64,000 nucleotides of DNA, taken from the NCBI RefSeq assembly GCF_000374445.1, contig NZ_KB894417.1:1-64000 (forward strand), written 5' to 3'. Below the pieces are notes generated by a model that saw only the letters and a list, made by a program, of their open reading frames with translations, was not told the DNA's origin and ran no database searches. Position 1 is the first letter of the stretch; each line of letters starts with the position of its first letter. Position numbers and translations under genes: made by a program. This DNA is from Actinokineospora enzanensis DSM 44649. GTDB taxonomy: Bacteria > Actinomycetota > Actinomycetes > Mycobacteriales > Pseudonocardiaceae. Below are positions 8,310 through 17,874 of the stretch, piece after piece.

Positions 8310-9044
8310 TCAGGCGGTCTGGCCGCCGTCGACGGTGATCGTGGTGCCGGTGATGTGGCCGCCCGCCGGGCCTGCCAGGTGGACGACCGTGTCGGCGATG
8401 TCGGTGGCCGTTCCGTAATGCCCCAGGGCACTCGTCACCAGCTGTCCCGGCGCCTGGGGTCCGGCGGCCGGGTTCATGTCGGTGTCCGTCGATCCCGGCT
8501 GGACCAGGTTCACGGTGATCCCCCTCGGCCCGAGATCCCGGGCCAACCCCCTGGTCAGCCCGGACAACGCCGCCTTCGTCATGGTGTAGAGGGTCTTGCC
8601 CGGCACCGCCCGGTCGGCCAGGTTGCTGCCGATGTTGACGATCCGGCCGCCCGACCCCAGCAGCGGGATGGCCGCGCGGATGGCCGTGAACACCGCTCGG
8701 ACGTTCACGTCCAGCACCCGGTCGTACTCCTCGTCGGTCACCTCTTCGAGTGGTCCCGCGACGAAGACGCCCGCGTTGTTGACCACCACGTCCAGGCGGC
8801 CCAGGTCCGCGGCGACGGACCGGACCGCGTCCGCCACCGCGCCATGATCGTCGGCGGGGGTCTTGCAGACCAGGGCCCGCCTGCCCAGTGCGGTGATGTC
8901 GTCGGCGACCGCGTTCGCCCGGTCGGCCGCCGCGTGGTAGGTCAGCGCCACGTCGGCGCCCGCCGCCGCGAGGCCGCGGGCGATGGCGGCGCCGATTCCC
9001 CGGCTCCCGCCGGTGACCAGCGCGACCCGTCCGTCCAGTGTCAT
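8310..9044 (-). CDS. SDR-family oxidoreductase
   Basis: 244 residues, ATG 9044. Classical short-chain dehydrogenase: TGGSRGIGAAIARGL nucleotide loop at residues 11-25, NNAG near residue 90, IVNIGS followed by the catalytic YTMTK pair (Tyr and Lys four apart) and a C-terminal TVDGGQTA. The Rossmann fold and length fit NAD(P)-dependent reductases such as FabG homologues; the substrate is unknown. It is divergent from a TetR-type regulator 89 bp away, a common arrangement in which the regulator represses the SDR. The stop lies only two bases from the stop of the convergent upstream gene. Confidence 0.9.
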   Translation of the reverse strand: MTLDGRVALVTGGSRGIGAAIARGLAAAGADVALTYHAAADRANAVADDITALGRRALVCKTPADDHGAVADAVRSVAADLGRLDVVVNNAGVFVAGPLEEVTDEEYDRVLDVNVRAVFTAIRAAIPLLGSGGRIVNIGSNLADRAVPGKTLYTMTKAALSGLTRGLARDLGPRGITVNLVQPGSTDTDMNPAAGPQAPGQLVTSALGHYGTATDIADTVVHLAGPAGGHITGTTITVDGGQTA

Positions 9045-9133
9045 GGCCTACCCCCTGATGAATTGTGCATCGAACGCTGCTTAATACCCTCGCACGGGTA
9101 CGCTCGGCGTGTCAACGCGCGGGAGGAGGCGGC

Positions 9134-9727
9134 ATGCCGGGCCGGGGACGTCCGCGCGGCTTCGACCGGGACGCCGCGTTGCGGACCGCGATGCGCCTGT
9201 TCTGGGCGCGCGGGTACGAGGGCGTGGCGATCAGCGACCTCACCGCCGAGATGGGCATCGGCACGCGCAGCCTCTACACCGCGTTCGGCAGCAAGGAACG
9301 CCTCTTCCGCGAGGCCGTCGACCTCTACGCCGCCCTCGACGACACCGCGGGCTACTGCGACCTGCCCACCGCCCGCGACACCGTCGAGCGCCTGCTGCGC
9401 GCCCGCGCCGCCGCCTACGTCGACCCGGCCACCCCGCCCGGCTGCATGATCGTCCTCGCGGCCACCAACACCAGCCAGGACAACGACGCGGTGCGCGACT
9501 TCCTCGCCGGGATCCGCGCCCGCGACCGGGACCTGCTCACCACCCGCCTGGCCAAGGCCAGGGCCGACGGCGAGGTGCCGACGGCCACGGACCCGGACAC
9601 CGTCGTCGCCTTCTATCTCTCCGTCCTGTATGGATTGTCGATGCACGCCAAGGACGGCCGGTCCGCCGCCGAGCTCGACGCCGTGGTCGACACCGCCATG
9701 GCCGTCTGGGACATGGTCGTCGGCTGA
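9134..9727 (+). CDS. TetR-family regulator
   Basis: 197 residues from ATG 9134 with GGGAGGAGG upstream. The N-terminal HTH is typical: GRPRGFDRDAALRTAMRLFW, ARGYEGVAISDLTAEMGIGT, RSLYTAFGSKERLFREAV. The C-terminal half matches the TetR_C ligand domain of AefR/YcdC-like members (PPGCMIVLAATNTSQDNDAV). Divergent from the SDR gene, its probable target. Confidence 0.92.
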   Translation: MPGRGRPRGFDRDAALRTAMRLFWARGYEGVAISDLTAEMGIGTRSLYTAFGSKERLFREAVDLYAALDDTAGYCDLPTARDTVERLLRARAAAYVDPATPPGCMIVLAATNTSQDNDAVRDFLAGIRARDRDLLTTRLAKARADGEVPTATDPDTVVAFYLSVLYGLSMHAKDGRSAAELDAVVDTAMAVWDMVVG

Positions 9728-9916
9728 TCGGCCGCCACCCGCTGTCGATCGAGTTTGACACCTCCATCGGACCGATCGAGGTCGTGCCAGGGTTCCGGTG
9801 CGGCCCACCAGCAAGATTCCACCATCCGGGACGCCGCTCCCCCACCGTGGAACCGACGAATCCCTTGTCGATTAAGGACATCCGCGTCAAGGACGACCAC
9901 AGTGTGGACGGCGGGT

Positions 9917-9955
9917 ACCAGCACGGTTGATCGCGGTTAGCGTGGCCGTGCTGGT
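9917..9955. promoter_or_regulatory. Inverted repeat upstream of the peptide-importer operon
   Basis: ACCAGCACGG (9917-9926) and CCGTGCTGGT (9946-9955) form a 10-bp perfect inverted repeat with 19 bases between, 29 bases before the binding-protein start. It could be an operator or the end of the upstream transcript. The 9728-9916 stretch holds nothing else I recognise. Confidence 0.4.
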
Positions 9956-9983
9956 CCGCTGTTCCACCGCTGGAGGGTCTCCC

Positions 9984-11591
9984 GTGTTCACTCGCGCGCG
10001 CCGGGTCGTCGGTCTCGGTTCGGTGCTCCTGTTCGCCGCCGCCTGCGGCACGACCGGTGCGGCGACGACCGCCGTCGACGCGGGGCCGCCGCGGTCGGGC
10101 GGCACGCTGCGGCTGGGCATCTCGTCCAATCCGGACTGCCTGGACCCGCAGCAGGTCGGCACCAACGCCGCGCTCAACGTCGGGCGGCAGCTGGTGGACT
10201 CGCTCACCGACCAGGACCCGGCCGACGGCGCGATCAAGCCGTGGCTGGCCGAGAAGTGGGAGGTCAACGCCGACTCGACCGCATTCACCTTCCACCTCCG
10301 AGCAGGCGCCACGTTCTCCGACGGCGCACCGGTCGACGCGAACGCGGTGAAATCCAGTCTCGACGGTGCCAAAGCGCTCGGTGCGAAGGGGCCACTCGCG
10401 TCGAGTTACCTCGCGGCCTACAAGGGTTCGGAGATCGTCGACCCGCTCACCGTGCGGGTGGACTTCTCCGCGCCGAGCGCCCAGTTCCTCCAGGCATCGT
10501 CCACGATGTCGCTCGGCCTGCTCTCCCCCGCCGCGTACAAGAAGACACCGGAGCAGCGTTGCCAGGGTGACGGGCTCATCGGGTCCGGGCCGTTCGTGTT
10601 CGAGAGCTTCAAGCAGAACCAGCAGGTCGTCATCACCAAACGCAAGGGCTACGCCTGGGGCTCGCCGCTGTGGCAGCACCCCGGTGATGCCTATCTCGAC
10701 CGCGTCGAGTACCGCATCGTGCCCGAGCCGGGGGTGCGCAGCGGCAGTCTCGCCTCGGGGCAGCTGGACGCGATCACCGACGTGCAACCGGTGGACGAGC
10801 CTCAGTTCACTGGCAACGGTTTCACCGAGCCGGTCCGCGCCAACCCGGGCATCGTGTTCAACCTGACCGCGAACACCACGCGCGGCGTGCTGACCGACGC
10901 GAGGGTGCGCCAGGCCGTGTCCAAGGGCATCAACCGGCAGGAGGTCACCGACACCGTCCTGACCAAGAACTACAAGCCCGCCACCAGCGTCCTGGGCGCC
11001 GCCACCCCGCTGCACCTCGACCTCGCCAAGGAGCTGGCCCACGACCCGGCGGGCGCGGCCGCGCTGCTGGACTCGGCGGGCTGGCGGCCGGGCCCGGACG
11101 GCATCCGGGTCAGGGACGGGCAGCGACTGTCCGCGGCCGTGATCTTCTCCGCGGTGTTCAACCAGAACCAGAGCGCGCTGGAGCTGATCCAGCAGCAGCT
11201 CCGCAAGATCGGGTTCGACCTGCGGATCGAGCTGCACACCAACGCCGAGACCACCCAGCTGCAGATCGCGGGCGACTACGACTTCCTCTGGTACAACGTG
11301 ACCCGCGCCGACCCGGACATCCTGCGGCAGACGTTCTCCACCAAGGCTTCCAACCGCAGCAAGCTCGCCCAGGGCGGTCCGCTGGACGCGGCGCTGGACA
11401 AGCAGTCCGCCACCGTCGACCCGGCCGAGCGCAAACCGGCGGCCGAGGAGGCGCAGCGGATCATCGTCGAGCAGGCCTACTCGATCCCGGTGTTCGAGCT
11501 GACGCAGGTGTGGGGCATCGGGCCGAAGGCGCACGGGGTGGCGTTCGAGGCGTCGTCGCGGCTGCGGCTGTTCGACGCCTGGGTGTCATGA
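9984..11591 (+). CDS. ABC transporter substrate-binding lipoprotein, peptide/nickel family
   Basis: 535 residues from GTG 9984 (TGGAGGG site upstream). Signal peptide with lipobox ending FAAAC, so the mature protein is lipid-anchored at Cys24 or so. The body matches SBP family 5: GGTLRLGISSNPDCLDPQQ, LVDSLTDQDPADGAIKPWLA, WEVNADSTAFTFHLRAGATF. These bind oligopeptides, dipeptides, nickel chelates or similar. First gene of a four-gene operon; its TGA overlaps the permease ATG. Confidence 0.93.
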   Translation: MFTRARRVVGLGSVLLFAAACGTTGAATTAVDAGPPRSGGTLRLGISSNPDCLDPQQVGTNAALNVGRQLVDSLTDQDPADGAIKPWLAEKWEVNADSTAFTFHLRAGATFSDGAPVDANAVKSSLDGAKALGAKGPLASSYLAAYKGSEIVDPLTVRVDFSAPSAQFLQASSTMSLGLLSPAAYKKTPEQRCQGDGLIGSGPFVFESFKQNQQVVITKRKGYAWGSPLWQHPGDAYLDRVEYRIVPEPGVRSGSLASGQLDAITDVQPVDEPQFTGNGFTEPVRANPGIVFNLTANTTRGVLTDARVRQAVSKGINRQEVTDTVLTKNYKPATSVLGAATPLHLDLAKELAHDPAGAAALLDSAGWRPGPDGIRVRDGQRLSAAVIFSAVFNQNQSALELIQQQLRKIGFDLRIELHTNAETTQLQIAGDYDFLWYNVTRADPDILRQTFSTKASNRSKLAQGGPLDAALDKQSATVDPAERKPAAEEAQRIIVEQAYSIPVFELTQVWGIGPKAHGVAFEASSRLRLFDAWVS

Positions 11592-12526
11592 CCGGGGTGC
11601 CGCGCCGGTTGGCGCAGGCGGTGGTCGTGCTGTGGGCGGCGTTCACGCTGTCGTTCGTGATCCTCTACCTGCTGCCCGGCGACGCCGCGCTGGCCAGGCT
11701 GGGCGGCGGCGAGGGCGTGACGGCGACGCCCGCGGAGATCGCCGCCGTCCGGGCCGAGTACGGGCTGGACGACTCGCTGGTGGTGCAGTACGGCAAGCGT
11801 TTGCTGGCCGCACTGCACGGTGACTTCGGCACGTCGGTGATCACCGGGGACACCGCGACGCACATGGTGTTCGGCGCGCTGCCGTCGACGTTGGCGCTCA
11901 CCGGTCTGGCGTTGGTGCTCGCGGTCGTCTTCGGCGCGGGCGTGGCCGTCCTCGGCACCTACACGCGGGTGCGGTGGCTGGGCAACCTGTTGCTGTCGCT
12001 GCCGCCGCTGGGCACGTCGCTGCCGTCCTTCTGGGTGGGACTGGTGCTCATCCAGGTGTTCTCCTTCCAGCTGCGGTGGGTGCCCGCGATCGGGTCGGAC
12101 GGGTTCGTGTCGGTGGTGCTGCCCGCGATCACGCTGGCCCTGCCGACCGGCGCGGTGATCGGGCAGGTGTTGGCCAAGAGCCTGCGCACCCAGCTCGGCG
12201 AGTCCTATGTGGAGATCGTACTGGCGAAGGGCGCGAGCCGCCGTCGAGTCCATTTCGGACACGCGCTGCGGAACGCCGCGCTGCCCGCGGTGACGCTGGT
12301 CGGCGTGGTGTTGGGGAACCTGTTGGCGGGCACGGTGGTGACCGAGGCGGTGTTCTCCCGGGACGGTGTCGGGCGGGTCACGGCCGCGGCGGTCGGGACC
12401 CAGGACATCCCGGTGGTACAGGCGGTGATCGTGCTGTCGGCGTTCTTCTTCGTACTGATCAACCTCGCGGTCGACCTGCTCTACCCGCTGCTGGACCCGC
12501 GACTTCGGGCGGTGACCCGTGGCTGA
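11588..12526 (+). CDS. ABC transporter permease, DppB/OppB-like
   Basis: 312 residues, ATG overlapping the preceding stop (ATGA). Six membrane spans, N-terminal ALARLGGGEG loop after span 1 and the EAA-type cytoplasmic loop (YVEIVLAKGASRRRVHFGHA, LRNAALPAVT) contacting the ATPase. Order and lengths match the first permease of peptide importers. Confidence 0.93.
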   Translation: MTGVPRRLAQAVVVLWAAFTLSFVILYLLPGDAALARLGGGEGVTATPAEIAAVRAEYGLDDSLVVQYGKRLLAALHGDFGTSVITGDTATHMVFGALPSTLALTGLALVLAVVFGAGVAVLGTYTRVRWLGNLLLSLPPLGTSLPSFWVGLVLIQVFSFQLRWVPAIGSDGFVSVVLPAITLALPTGAVIGQVLAKSLRTQLGESYVEIVLAKGASRRRVHFGHALRNAALPAVTLVGVVLGNLLAGTVVTEAVFSRDGVGRVTAAAVGTQDIPVVQAVIVLSAFFFVLINLAVDLLYPLLDPRLRAVTRG

Positions 12527-13355
12527 CGTGCTCACCCGGGCGAACACCCGGTTCGTGTTGCGCCGTCCCGGTCTCGTGCTGGCGGTGGTGGTGTTGGCGG
12601 GCGCGTTGCTCGCGGCGATCGCGCCGACGTTGTTCACCGGACAGGACCCGATCTCCGGCGTACCCGCCGAACGGTTACAGGGTCCGTCGGCGGCTCACCT
12701 GTTCGGAACAGACGAAACAGGCCGGGACGTGTTCACGCGGGTGGTGCACGGCGCGGCACTGTCGTTGTGGGCCACTGTTCTCGCGGTGGTGGTGTCACTG
12801 GTCGTCGGCGCGGCGTTCGGGCTCCTCGCGGGCTTCCGGGGCGGGGTACCGGACGCGGTCGTGATGCGGATCGTCGATGTGGTGCAGGCGATCCCGGCGG
12901 TGCTGCTGTCGCTCGCGCTCGTCACCGCGCTGGGGTTCGGCACCACGAACGTGGCCATCGCGGTCGGGCTGGCGAACCTGGCCACGTTCGCCCGGTTGAT
13001 GCGCGCCGAGGTGCTGCGGGTGCGGTCGGGCGTGTTCGTGGAGGCCGCCCGCGCGGGTGGCGTGCGGTGGTCGGGTGTGCTGGCGCGGCACGTGCTGCCG
13101 AACGCGCTGGGGCCGGTGCTGGTGCTGGCCACGATCAACTTCGGCACGGCGGTGCTGGAGGTGTCCGCGCTGAGCTTCCTCGGCTACGGCGCGCCGCCGC
13201 CGACGCCCGAGTGGGGGTCGCTGGTGGCGGGCGGCCGGAGCTTCCTGGCCACCGCGTGGTGGATGACGACGTTCCCGGGCCTGGTCGTGGCGGCGGTCGT
13301 GCTGTCGGCGAACCGGGTGGCGCGGGCGCTGGACGGCGAACGGAGGCAGGCGTGA
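12519..13355 (+). CDS. ABC transporter permease, DppC/OppC-like
   Basis: 278 residues from GTG 12519, overlapping the upstream gene by eight bases. It has the N-terminal OppC segment with [20 protein letters not shown], five to six membrane spans and an EAA loop ([30 protein letters not shown]). Second inner-membrane subunit of the importer. A TTA codon lies in [10 protein letters not shown]. Confidence 0.93.
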   Translation: MADVLTRANTRFVLRRPGLVLAVVVLAGALLAAIAPTLFTGQDPISGVPAERLQGPSAAHLFGTDETGRDVFTRVVHGAALSLWATVLAVVVSLVVGAAFGLLAGFRGGVPDAVVMRIVDVVQAIPAVLLSLALVTALGFGTTNVAIAVGLANLATFARLMRAEVLRVRSGVFVEAARAGGVRWSGVLARHVLPNALGPVLVLATINFGTAVLEVSALSFLGYGAPPPTPEWGSLVAGGRSFLATAWWMTTFPGLVVAAVVLSANRVARALDGERRQA

Positions 13356-14959
13356 GCCCGCTGCTGGAGATCCGCGGCCTGGCCGTGTCCTACCGCGCCC
13401 GGCGCGGTGTGCTGCCCGCGGTGCGCGGGGTCGACCTGACCGTCCACACCGGAGAGATCGTCGCGGTGGTCGGCGAGTCCGGGTCGGGCAAGAGCACGAC
13501 CGCGCACGCCGCCATCGGATTGTTGCCGCGCGGCGGGACGATCGAGGCGGGCACCATCACCTTCGACGGCCAAGACCTGACGCGGCTGTCGGAACGCGGC
13601 TGGCAGGCGGTTCGTGGGACCGGCATCGCGTTGGTCCCGCAGGATCCGACGGTGTCGTTGAACCCGGTGCGACGCATCGGCGACCAGGTCGCGGAAGTGT
13701 TGCTCGTGCACCGGTTGGCCGCCGGCCGGGACGCGGCGACCCGGGCCGTCGAATTGTTGCGACGCGCCGGGATCGGTGAGCCGGAGCGGCGGGCGCGGCA
13801 GTACCCGCACGAGCTGTCCGGTGGTCTGCGGCAGCGGGTGCTGATCGCGATCGCGCTGGCGGGCGACCCGCGCCTGATCATCGCGGACGAGCCGACGAGC
13901 GCGCTGGACGTGACCGTGCAGCGGGAGATCCTCGACCACTTGGAGCACTTGGCCGCCGAGTCGGGTACGGCCGTCTTACTGATCACGCACGACCTGGGCG
14001 TTGCGGCGGACCGGGCCCGGCGGATCGCGGTCATGTCCGAGGGGCGGGTGGTCGAGGAGGGGCCGACGCGGGAAATCCTGGGCGCGCCGCGACAGCCGTA
14101 CACGCGGGCGTTGTTGTCGGCGGCTCCCAGTCTGTCCCGGGAGCCGTTGCGGCCCCGGCGACCGGCCGGTTCCGACGTGTTGCTGTCGGTGTCGGGACTG
14201 GGCAAGTCGTTCCGGGATACGCGGGCGGTGGACGACGTCTCGTTCACGGTCGCCCGCGGCCGGACGCTGGCGCTGGTCGGCGAGTCGGGTTCGGGGAAGA
14301 CGACGACCGCGCGCATGGTGGTCGGCCTGGAGACCCCGTCGGCCGGGACGGTGACCTTCGACGGGCGAGAGATCACCGCGTTGGCGGGCGAGGAGTTGCG
14401 TTTGTTGCGGAAACGGTTCCAGATCGTCTACCAGAACCCGTACGCCTCGCTGAACCCCCGGTTCAGCATCGCGGACGTCATCACCGAGCCGTTGCGCGCC
14501 TTCGGCATCGGCTCGCGGGCCGAACGTCGTGCCCGCGCGGCCGAGCTGCTCGACCAGGTGGCGCTGCCCGCGTCGACGCTGGACCGCAGACCGGCGGAGC
14601 TGTCCGGCGGTCAACGGCAGCGAACCGCGATCGCCCGCGCCCTCGCGTTGCGCCCGGACCTGGTCGTGTACGACGAGCCGGTCTCGGCGCTGGACGTCTC
14701 GGTGCAGGCGCAGATCCTGGCGCTGCTGGTGTCGTTGCAGGAGGAACTGGGACTGACCTACCTGTTCATCACGCACGACCTGGCCGTGGTCCGCGAGATC
14801 GCCGACCACGTGGGCGTGATGCACGCGGGACGGCTGGTGGAACTGGGACCGGCCGACGAGGTGCTGACCCGGCCGCGCGAGCCGTACACGCGGGCACTGC
14901 TGGACGCCATCCCGGGACAGGAGTGGGACAGCGTCCCGGAACGTCCCGTGTCCGCATAG
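13352..14959 (+). CDS. Fused double ATPase of the peptide importer (DppD-DppF type)
   Basis: 535 residues from GTG 13352, overlapping the upstream stop. Two complete ABC modules in tandem: module 1 Walker [11 protein letters not shown] (about residue 45), signature LSGGLRQR, Walker [13 protein letters not shown]; module 2 Walker [11 protein letters not shown] (about residue 310), signature LSGGQRQR, Walker [13 protein letters not shown]. Each ends in the QPYTRALL / EPYTRALL motif of oligopeptide ATPases. Fusion of the two normally separate subunits is common in actinomycetes. A TTA codon is at 13976-13978. Confidence 0.95.
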   Translation: MSPLLEIRGLAVSYRARRGVLPAVRGVDLTVHTGEIVAVVGESGSGKSTTAHAAIGLLPRGGTIEAGTITFDGQDLTRLSERGWQAVRGTGIALVPQDPTVSLNPVRRIGDQVAEVLLVHRLAAGRDAATRAVELLRRAGIGEPERRARQYPHELSGGLRQRVLIAIALAGDPRLIIADEPTSALDVTVQREILDHLEHLAAESGTAVLLITHDLGVAADRARRIAVMSEGRVVEEGPTREILGAPRQPYTRALLSAAPSLSREPLRPRRPAGSDVLLSVSGLGKSFRDTRAVDDVSFTVARGRTLALVGESGSGKTTTARMVVGLETPSAGTVTFDGREITALAGEELRLLRKRFQIVYQNPYASLNPRFSIADVITEPLRAFGIGSRAERRARAAELLDQVALPASTLDRRPAELSGGQRQRTAIARALALRPDLVVYDEPVSALDVSVQAQILALLVSLQEELGLTYLFITHDLAVVREIADHVGVMHAGRLVELGPADEVLTRPREPYTRALLDAIPGQEWDSVPERPVSA

Positions 14960-15026
14960 CGACGCGTTTTCAACCTGGCACTCGCCGGGTGTGTCACAGG
15001 GCCCGCGCGGCGGGGACACTGGGGCC

Positions 15027-15887
15027 ATGGACACCGAGCTGGGCGCCTTCCTCCGCACCCGCCGGGCCCGCCTGCGGCCCGCCGACGTGGGTCTGACCTC
15101 GTACGGCGCGCGCCGCGTGCCCGGACTGCGCCGGGAGGAGCTGGCCCAGCTGGCCGGGGTCAGCGCCACCTACTACACCCGGTTGGAGCAGGGGCAGAGC
15201 CAGAACGCCTCCGACGACGTCCTCGACGCCATCGCCCGCGCGCTGCGGCTGGACGCCGACGAGACCGCCCACCTGCGCGACCTGGCCCGCCCGACCCGCA
15301 AGCGCCGCAGGCAGGCCCCGCGCCCGGAGGCGGCCCGGCCGGGCCTGGCCCACCTGGTCGAGTCGATGGCCGGGGTGGCGGCGCTGGTGCTCGACCGGCG
15401 CAACGACGTGCTCGCCTGGAACCGCCTGGGGCACCGCCTGCTGGCGGGCCACCACGACGTGCGCGCCCCCTCACGCGCGGCGGCCCGGCCCAACCTGATC
15501 CGGATGCTGTTCCTGGACCCGCACACGCGCGACCTGTACGCGCGGTGGAACGAGGAGGCCCGGCGCGCGGTGGCGTCCCTGCGGCTGATCGCCGGGCGGC
15601 ATCCGGAGGACCGGCACCTCGCGGAGCTGGTCGGAGAACTGTGCGTGAAGAGCCCGGAGTTCAGTGCGTTGTGGACTCGCCATCCGGTGCTGAACTGCGT
15701 GCACGGAGTGAAGCATCTCGCCCATCCGGTGGTCGGGGCGATGGAGTTGCACTACGAGGTCGTGCACACGCACGACGAGACCGGTCACCGGTTGATGCTG
15801 TTCAGCGCCGAGCCGTGCACCCCGTCGGAGGCGGCTCTGCGATTACTGGAGCACGAGCCGGTGTTCGAGGAACTCCCGCAATCCTGA
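15027..15887 (+). CDS. MmyB-like XRE-family regulator
   Basis: 286 residues from ATG 15027. N-terminal HTH (FLRTRRARLRPADVGL, RRVPGLRREELAQLAGVSAT, YYTRLEQG) and a C-terminal ligand-binding domain of the MmyB type (VLDRRNDVLAWNRLGHRLLA, NLIRMLFLDPHTRDLYARWN, WTRHPVL, and a terminal LMLFSAEP). Such proteins usually repress an adjacent oxidoreductase or exporter. The MFS gene 142 bp downstream on the same strand is the likeliest target; XRE autoregulation is also plausible. Confidence 0.9.
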   Translation: MDTELGAFLRTRRARLRPADVGLTSYGARRVPGLRREELAQLAGVSATYYTRLEQGQSQNASDDVLDAIARALRLDADETAHLRDLARPTRKRRRQAPRPEAARPGLAHLVESMAGVAALVLDRRNDVLAWNRLGHRLLAGHHDVRAPSRAAARPNLIRMLFLDPHTRDLYARWNEEARRAVASLRLIAGRHPEDRHLAELVGELCVKSPEFSALWTRHPVLNCVHGVKHLAHPVVGAMELHYEVVHTHDETGHRLMLFSAEPCTPSEAALRLLEHEPVFEELPQS

Positions 15888-16029
15888 CACCATCGTCCAC
15901 TGGACGGCACGCGCGAGCCTGTCCCTGCCAGTGCCAGTCACGCCGGGAGTAGGCAGCACGGGATTCTGGTTGGCCACGCGGACAACGGCGAGTCTGGGAG
16001 CAGAAACCCGGACCCGCAAAGGAATCCCG

Positions 16030-17430
16030 ATGACCACCGTCGAAGCCCCGACCACCCGGCAGCGGCTCACCCTCGCGCTCCTGCTCACCGCGAGTTTCAC
16101 CCTCGCCGTCGATTTCTCCATCCTCACCGTCGCGCTTCCCGAGATCGGCGCGGACGTCGGGTTCGCCCTCGACGACCTGCAATGGATCGCCACCGCGTTC
16201 GCCCTCTGCGCGGCGGGCTGCACGCTGTTGTTCGGCCGGGTCGCCGACCTGTTCGGCAGGCGGCGCCTGTTCCTTTCCGGCATGGCCCTGCTCGGCGCGG
16301 GATCACTCGCGGGCGGCCTGGCCACCGACCCCGTGCTGCTGCTCGCCGCCCGCGTCGCGCAGGGTCTGGCGACGGCGGCGGTCACCCCGGCCGCGCTGTC
16401 GCTGCTCACCACCGCGTTCCCCGAGGGCCGCCTGCGCGACCGCGCCCTCGGCCTCAACGGCGCGCTCATGGCCGCCGGGTTCACCACCGGCGCGGTGCTC
16501 GGCGGCCTGCTCACCGACCTGCTGAGCTGGCGGTGGGCGTTCCTGGTCAACGTCCCGGTCGCCGTCGCGGTCCTCGTCCTCGGCCCCTCGGTGCTCAAGG
16601 AGAGCCGTCCCGCCACGCGCCCGCGCCTGGACGTGCCCGGCGCCGTCACCGTCACGCTCGGCCTGCTGGCGCTGGTGTTCGGCCTGACCAGGGCGGGTGC
16701 CCACGGCTGGACGGACACGCTCGCGCTCGTCTCGGTGGCCGCGGGCCTCGTCCTGGTGACCCTCTTCCAGGCGATCGAACGGCGGGTCCAGGCACCGCTG
16801 CTGCCGGTCCGCGTGCTGCGCCTTGGCTCGGTCCGCACCGCCAACCTGGCCGGGCTGCTGGCGTTCGCGACCGAGACGTCCCTGGTGTTCCTGCTGACCC
16901 TCTACCTGCAGAAGGTCCTCGGCTTCCCGCCGCTCGCCGCCGGTCTGGCGTTCGCGGTCCTGGGCATCGGCACGGTTCTCGGCGGCGTCCGCGCGCCCAA
17001 GGTGATCGCCCGGGTGGGCGCGCGGCGCGCCGTCGTGCTCGGCATGACCGCCCAGGCGGTGGCCACGGTGCCGCTGGTCCTGCTGGGCGAGTCGCGGACG
17101 TGGCTGGTCCTGCTGCTGGTGGCCACGTTCGTGGGCGGCGTGGCCAACCTGGTCGCCATCGTGGGCTTCATGGTGCTGGCCACCGCGGGCGTGCCGGACG
17201 CCGACCAGGGCCTGGCCACCGGGCTGGCGACGCTGAGCCAGCAGATCGGCATCACGCTCGGCATCCCGGTGCTCAGCGCGGTCGCCACCGCCGCCATGCC
17301 CGCCGCGACCGGCGCCGGGATCCTGTCCGGCGTGACGACCGCGATCTGGGTGAACGCCGCCCTGTGCGCGGCTACGGCGGTGTTGATGGCCTCGGATCGT
17401 AGTGCGCGTCCGGACAGTGCGGGCGCGTGA
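16030..17430 (+). CDS. MFS drug-exporter, DHA2 family (14 spans)
   Basis: 466 residues, ATG 16030 with AAAGGA upstream. Motifs of the 14-span proton antiporters are present: LAVDFSILTVALPEIGADVG, the loop 2-3 signature GRVADLFGRRRLFLSG, and motif C-like GAVLGGLLTDLLSWRW. Likely exports a toxic or self-made compound. It lies at the left flank of the biosynthetic operon but is separated from it by a terminator and a minus-strand gene, so assignment to the cluster is uncertain. Confidence 0.9.
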   Translation: MTTVEAPTTRQRLTLALLLTASFTLAVDFSILTVALPEIGADVGFALDDLQWIATAFALCAAGCTLLFGRVADLFGRRRLFLSGMALLGAGSLAGGLATDPVLLLAARVAQGLATAAVTPAALSLLTTAFPEGRLRDRALGLNGALMAAGFTTGAVLGGLLTDLLSWRWAFLVNVPVAVAVLVLGPSVLKESRPATRPRLDVPGAVTVTLGLLALVFGLTRAGAHGWTDTLALVSVAAGLVLVTLFQAIERRVQAPLLPVRVLRLGSVRTANLAGLLAFATETSLVFLLTLYLQKVLGFPPLAAGLAFAVLGIGTVLGGVRAPKVIARVGARRAVVLGMTAQAVATVPLVLLGESRTWLVLLLVATFVGGVANLVAIVGFMVLATAGVPDADQGLATGLATLSQQIGITLGIPVLSAVATAAMPAATGAGILSGVTTAIWVNAALCAATAVLMASDRSARPDSAGA

Positions 17431-17480
17431 TCCAGATAGTGGATTCCCGCCAACCGGCACCCCGGATATCCGACACTGAT

Positions 17481-17513
17481 ACGGCGGCCGCGTCCCCGGG
17501 ACACGGCCGCCGT
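17481..17513. terminator. Bidirectional hairpin between convergent genes
   Basis: ACGGCGGCCG (17481-17490) pairs with CGGCCGCCGT (17504-17513); inner bases GTCC/GGAC extend the stem past one mismatch. It lies between the MFS gene (plus) and the tautomerase (minus). Confidence 0.65.
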
Positions 17514-17560
17514 CGTGTGCCGGATAACGGGAGGTGGGAATGCGAACGCGCGCGTACCGA

Positions 17561-17764
17561 TTATCGGGGTCGGTCTGTCCGGGAATCCGACGCCAGTGTC
17601 CCGCCGCTGCCCCAGTAGCCGGGATCGGTGTCGCGGATGATGACGGTCACCGCCTCCCGCGGGCAGCCTGCCGCCGCCACGAGCGCGTCGGTTATCCCGC
17701 GCACGGCCTCGGCGCGCGCGGTTTCCGAGTTCCCCGTCCACCAGTCGACGGTCACCACCGGCAT
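17561..17764 (-). CDS. Tautomerase-family protein (4-oxalocrotonate tautomerase-like)
   Basis: 67 residues, ATG 17764 after GAGGGAG. The protein starts MPVVTVDWW, giving the catalytic Pro1 after Met removal, then the helix TARAEAVRGITDALVAAAGC and strand AVTVIIRDTDPGYWGSGG, as in small tautomerases. Acts on keto-enol chemistry of unsaturated acids; the substrate is unknown. Divergent from the LuxR-type regulator, 110 bp away, and near the C-nucleoside-like cluster, where a tautomerase could be relevant. Confidence 0.85.
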   Translation of the reverse strand: MPVVTVDWWTGNSETARAEAVRGITDALVAAAGCPREAVTVIIRDTDPGYWGSGGTLASDSRTDRPR

Positions 17765-17874
17765 CGTCGTTCTCCCTCTATTCCGCGAATATGTTGTGAT
17801 CCGAACCACATCAGGGAAGGATTCGCCGCCGCTCGTCGTCCTGAACCGACGAGCCGCCACCCGGAGGGACGACC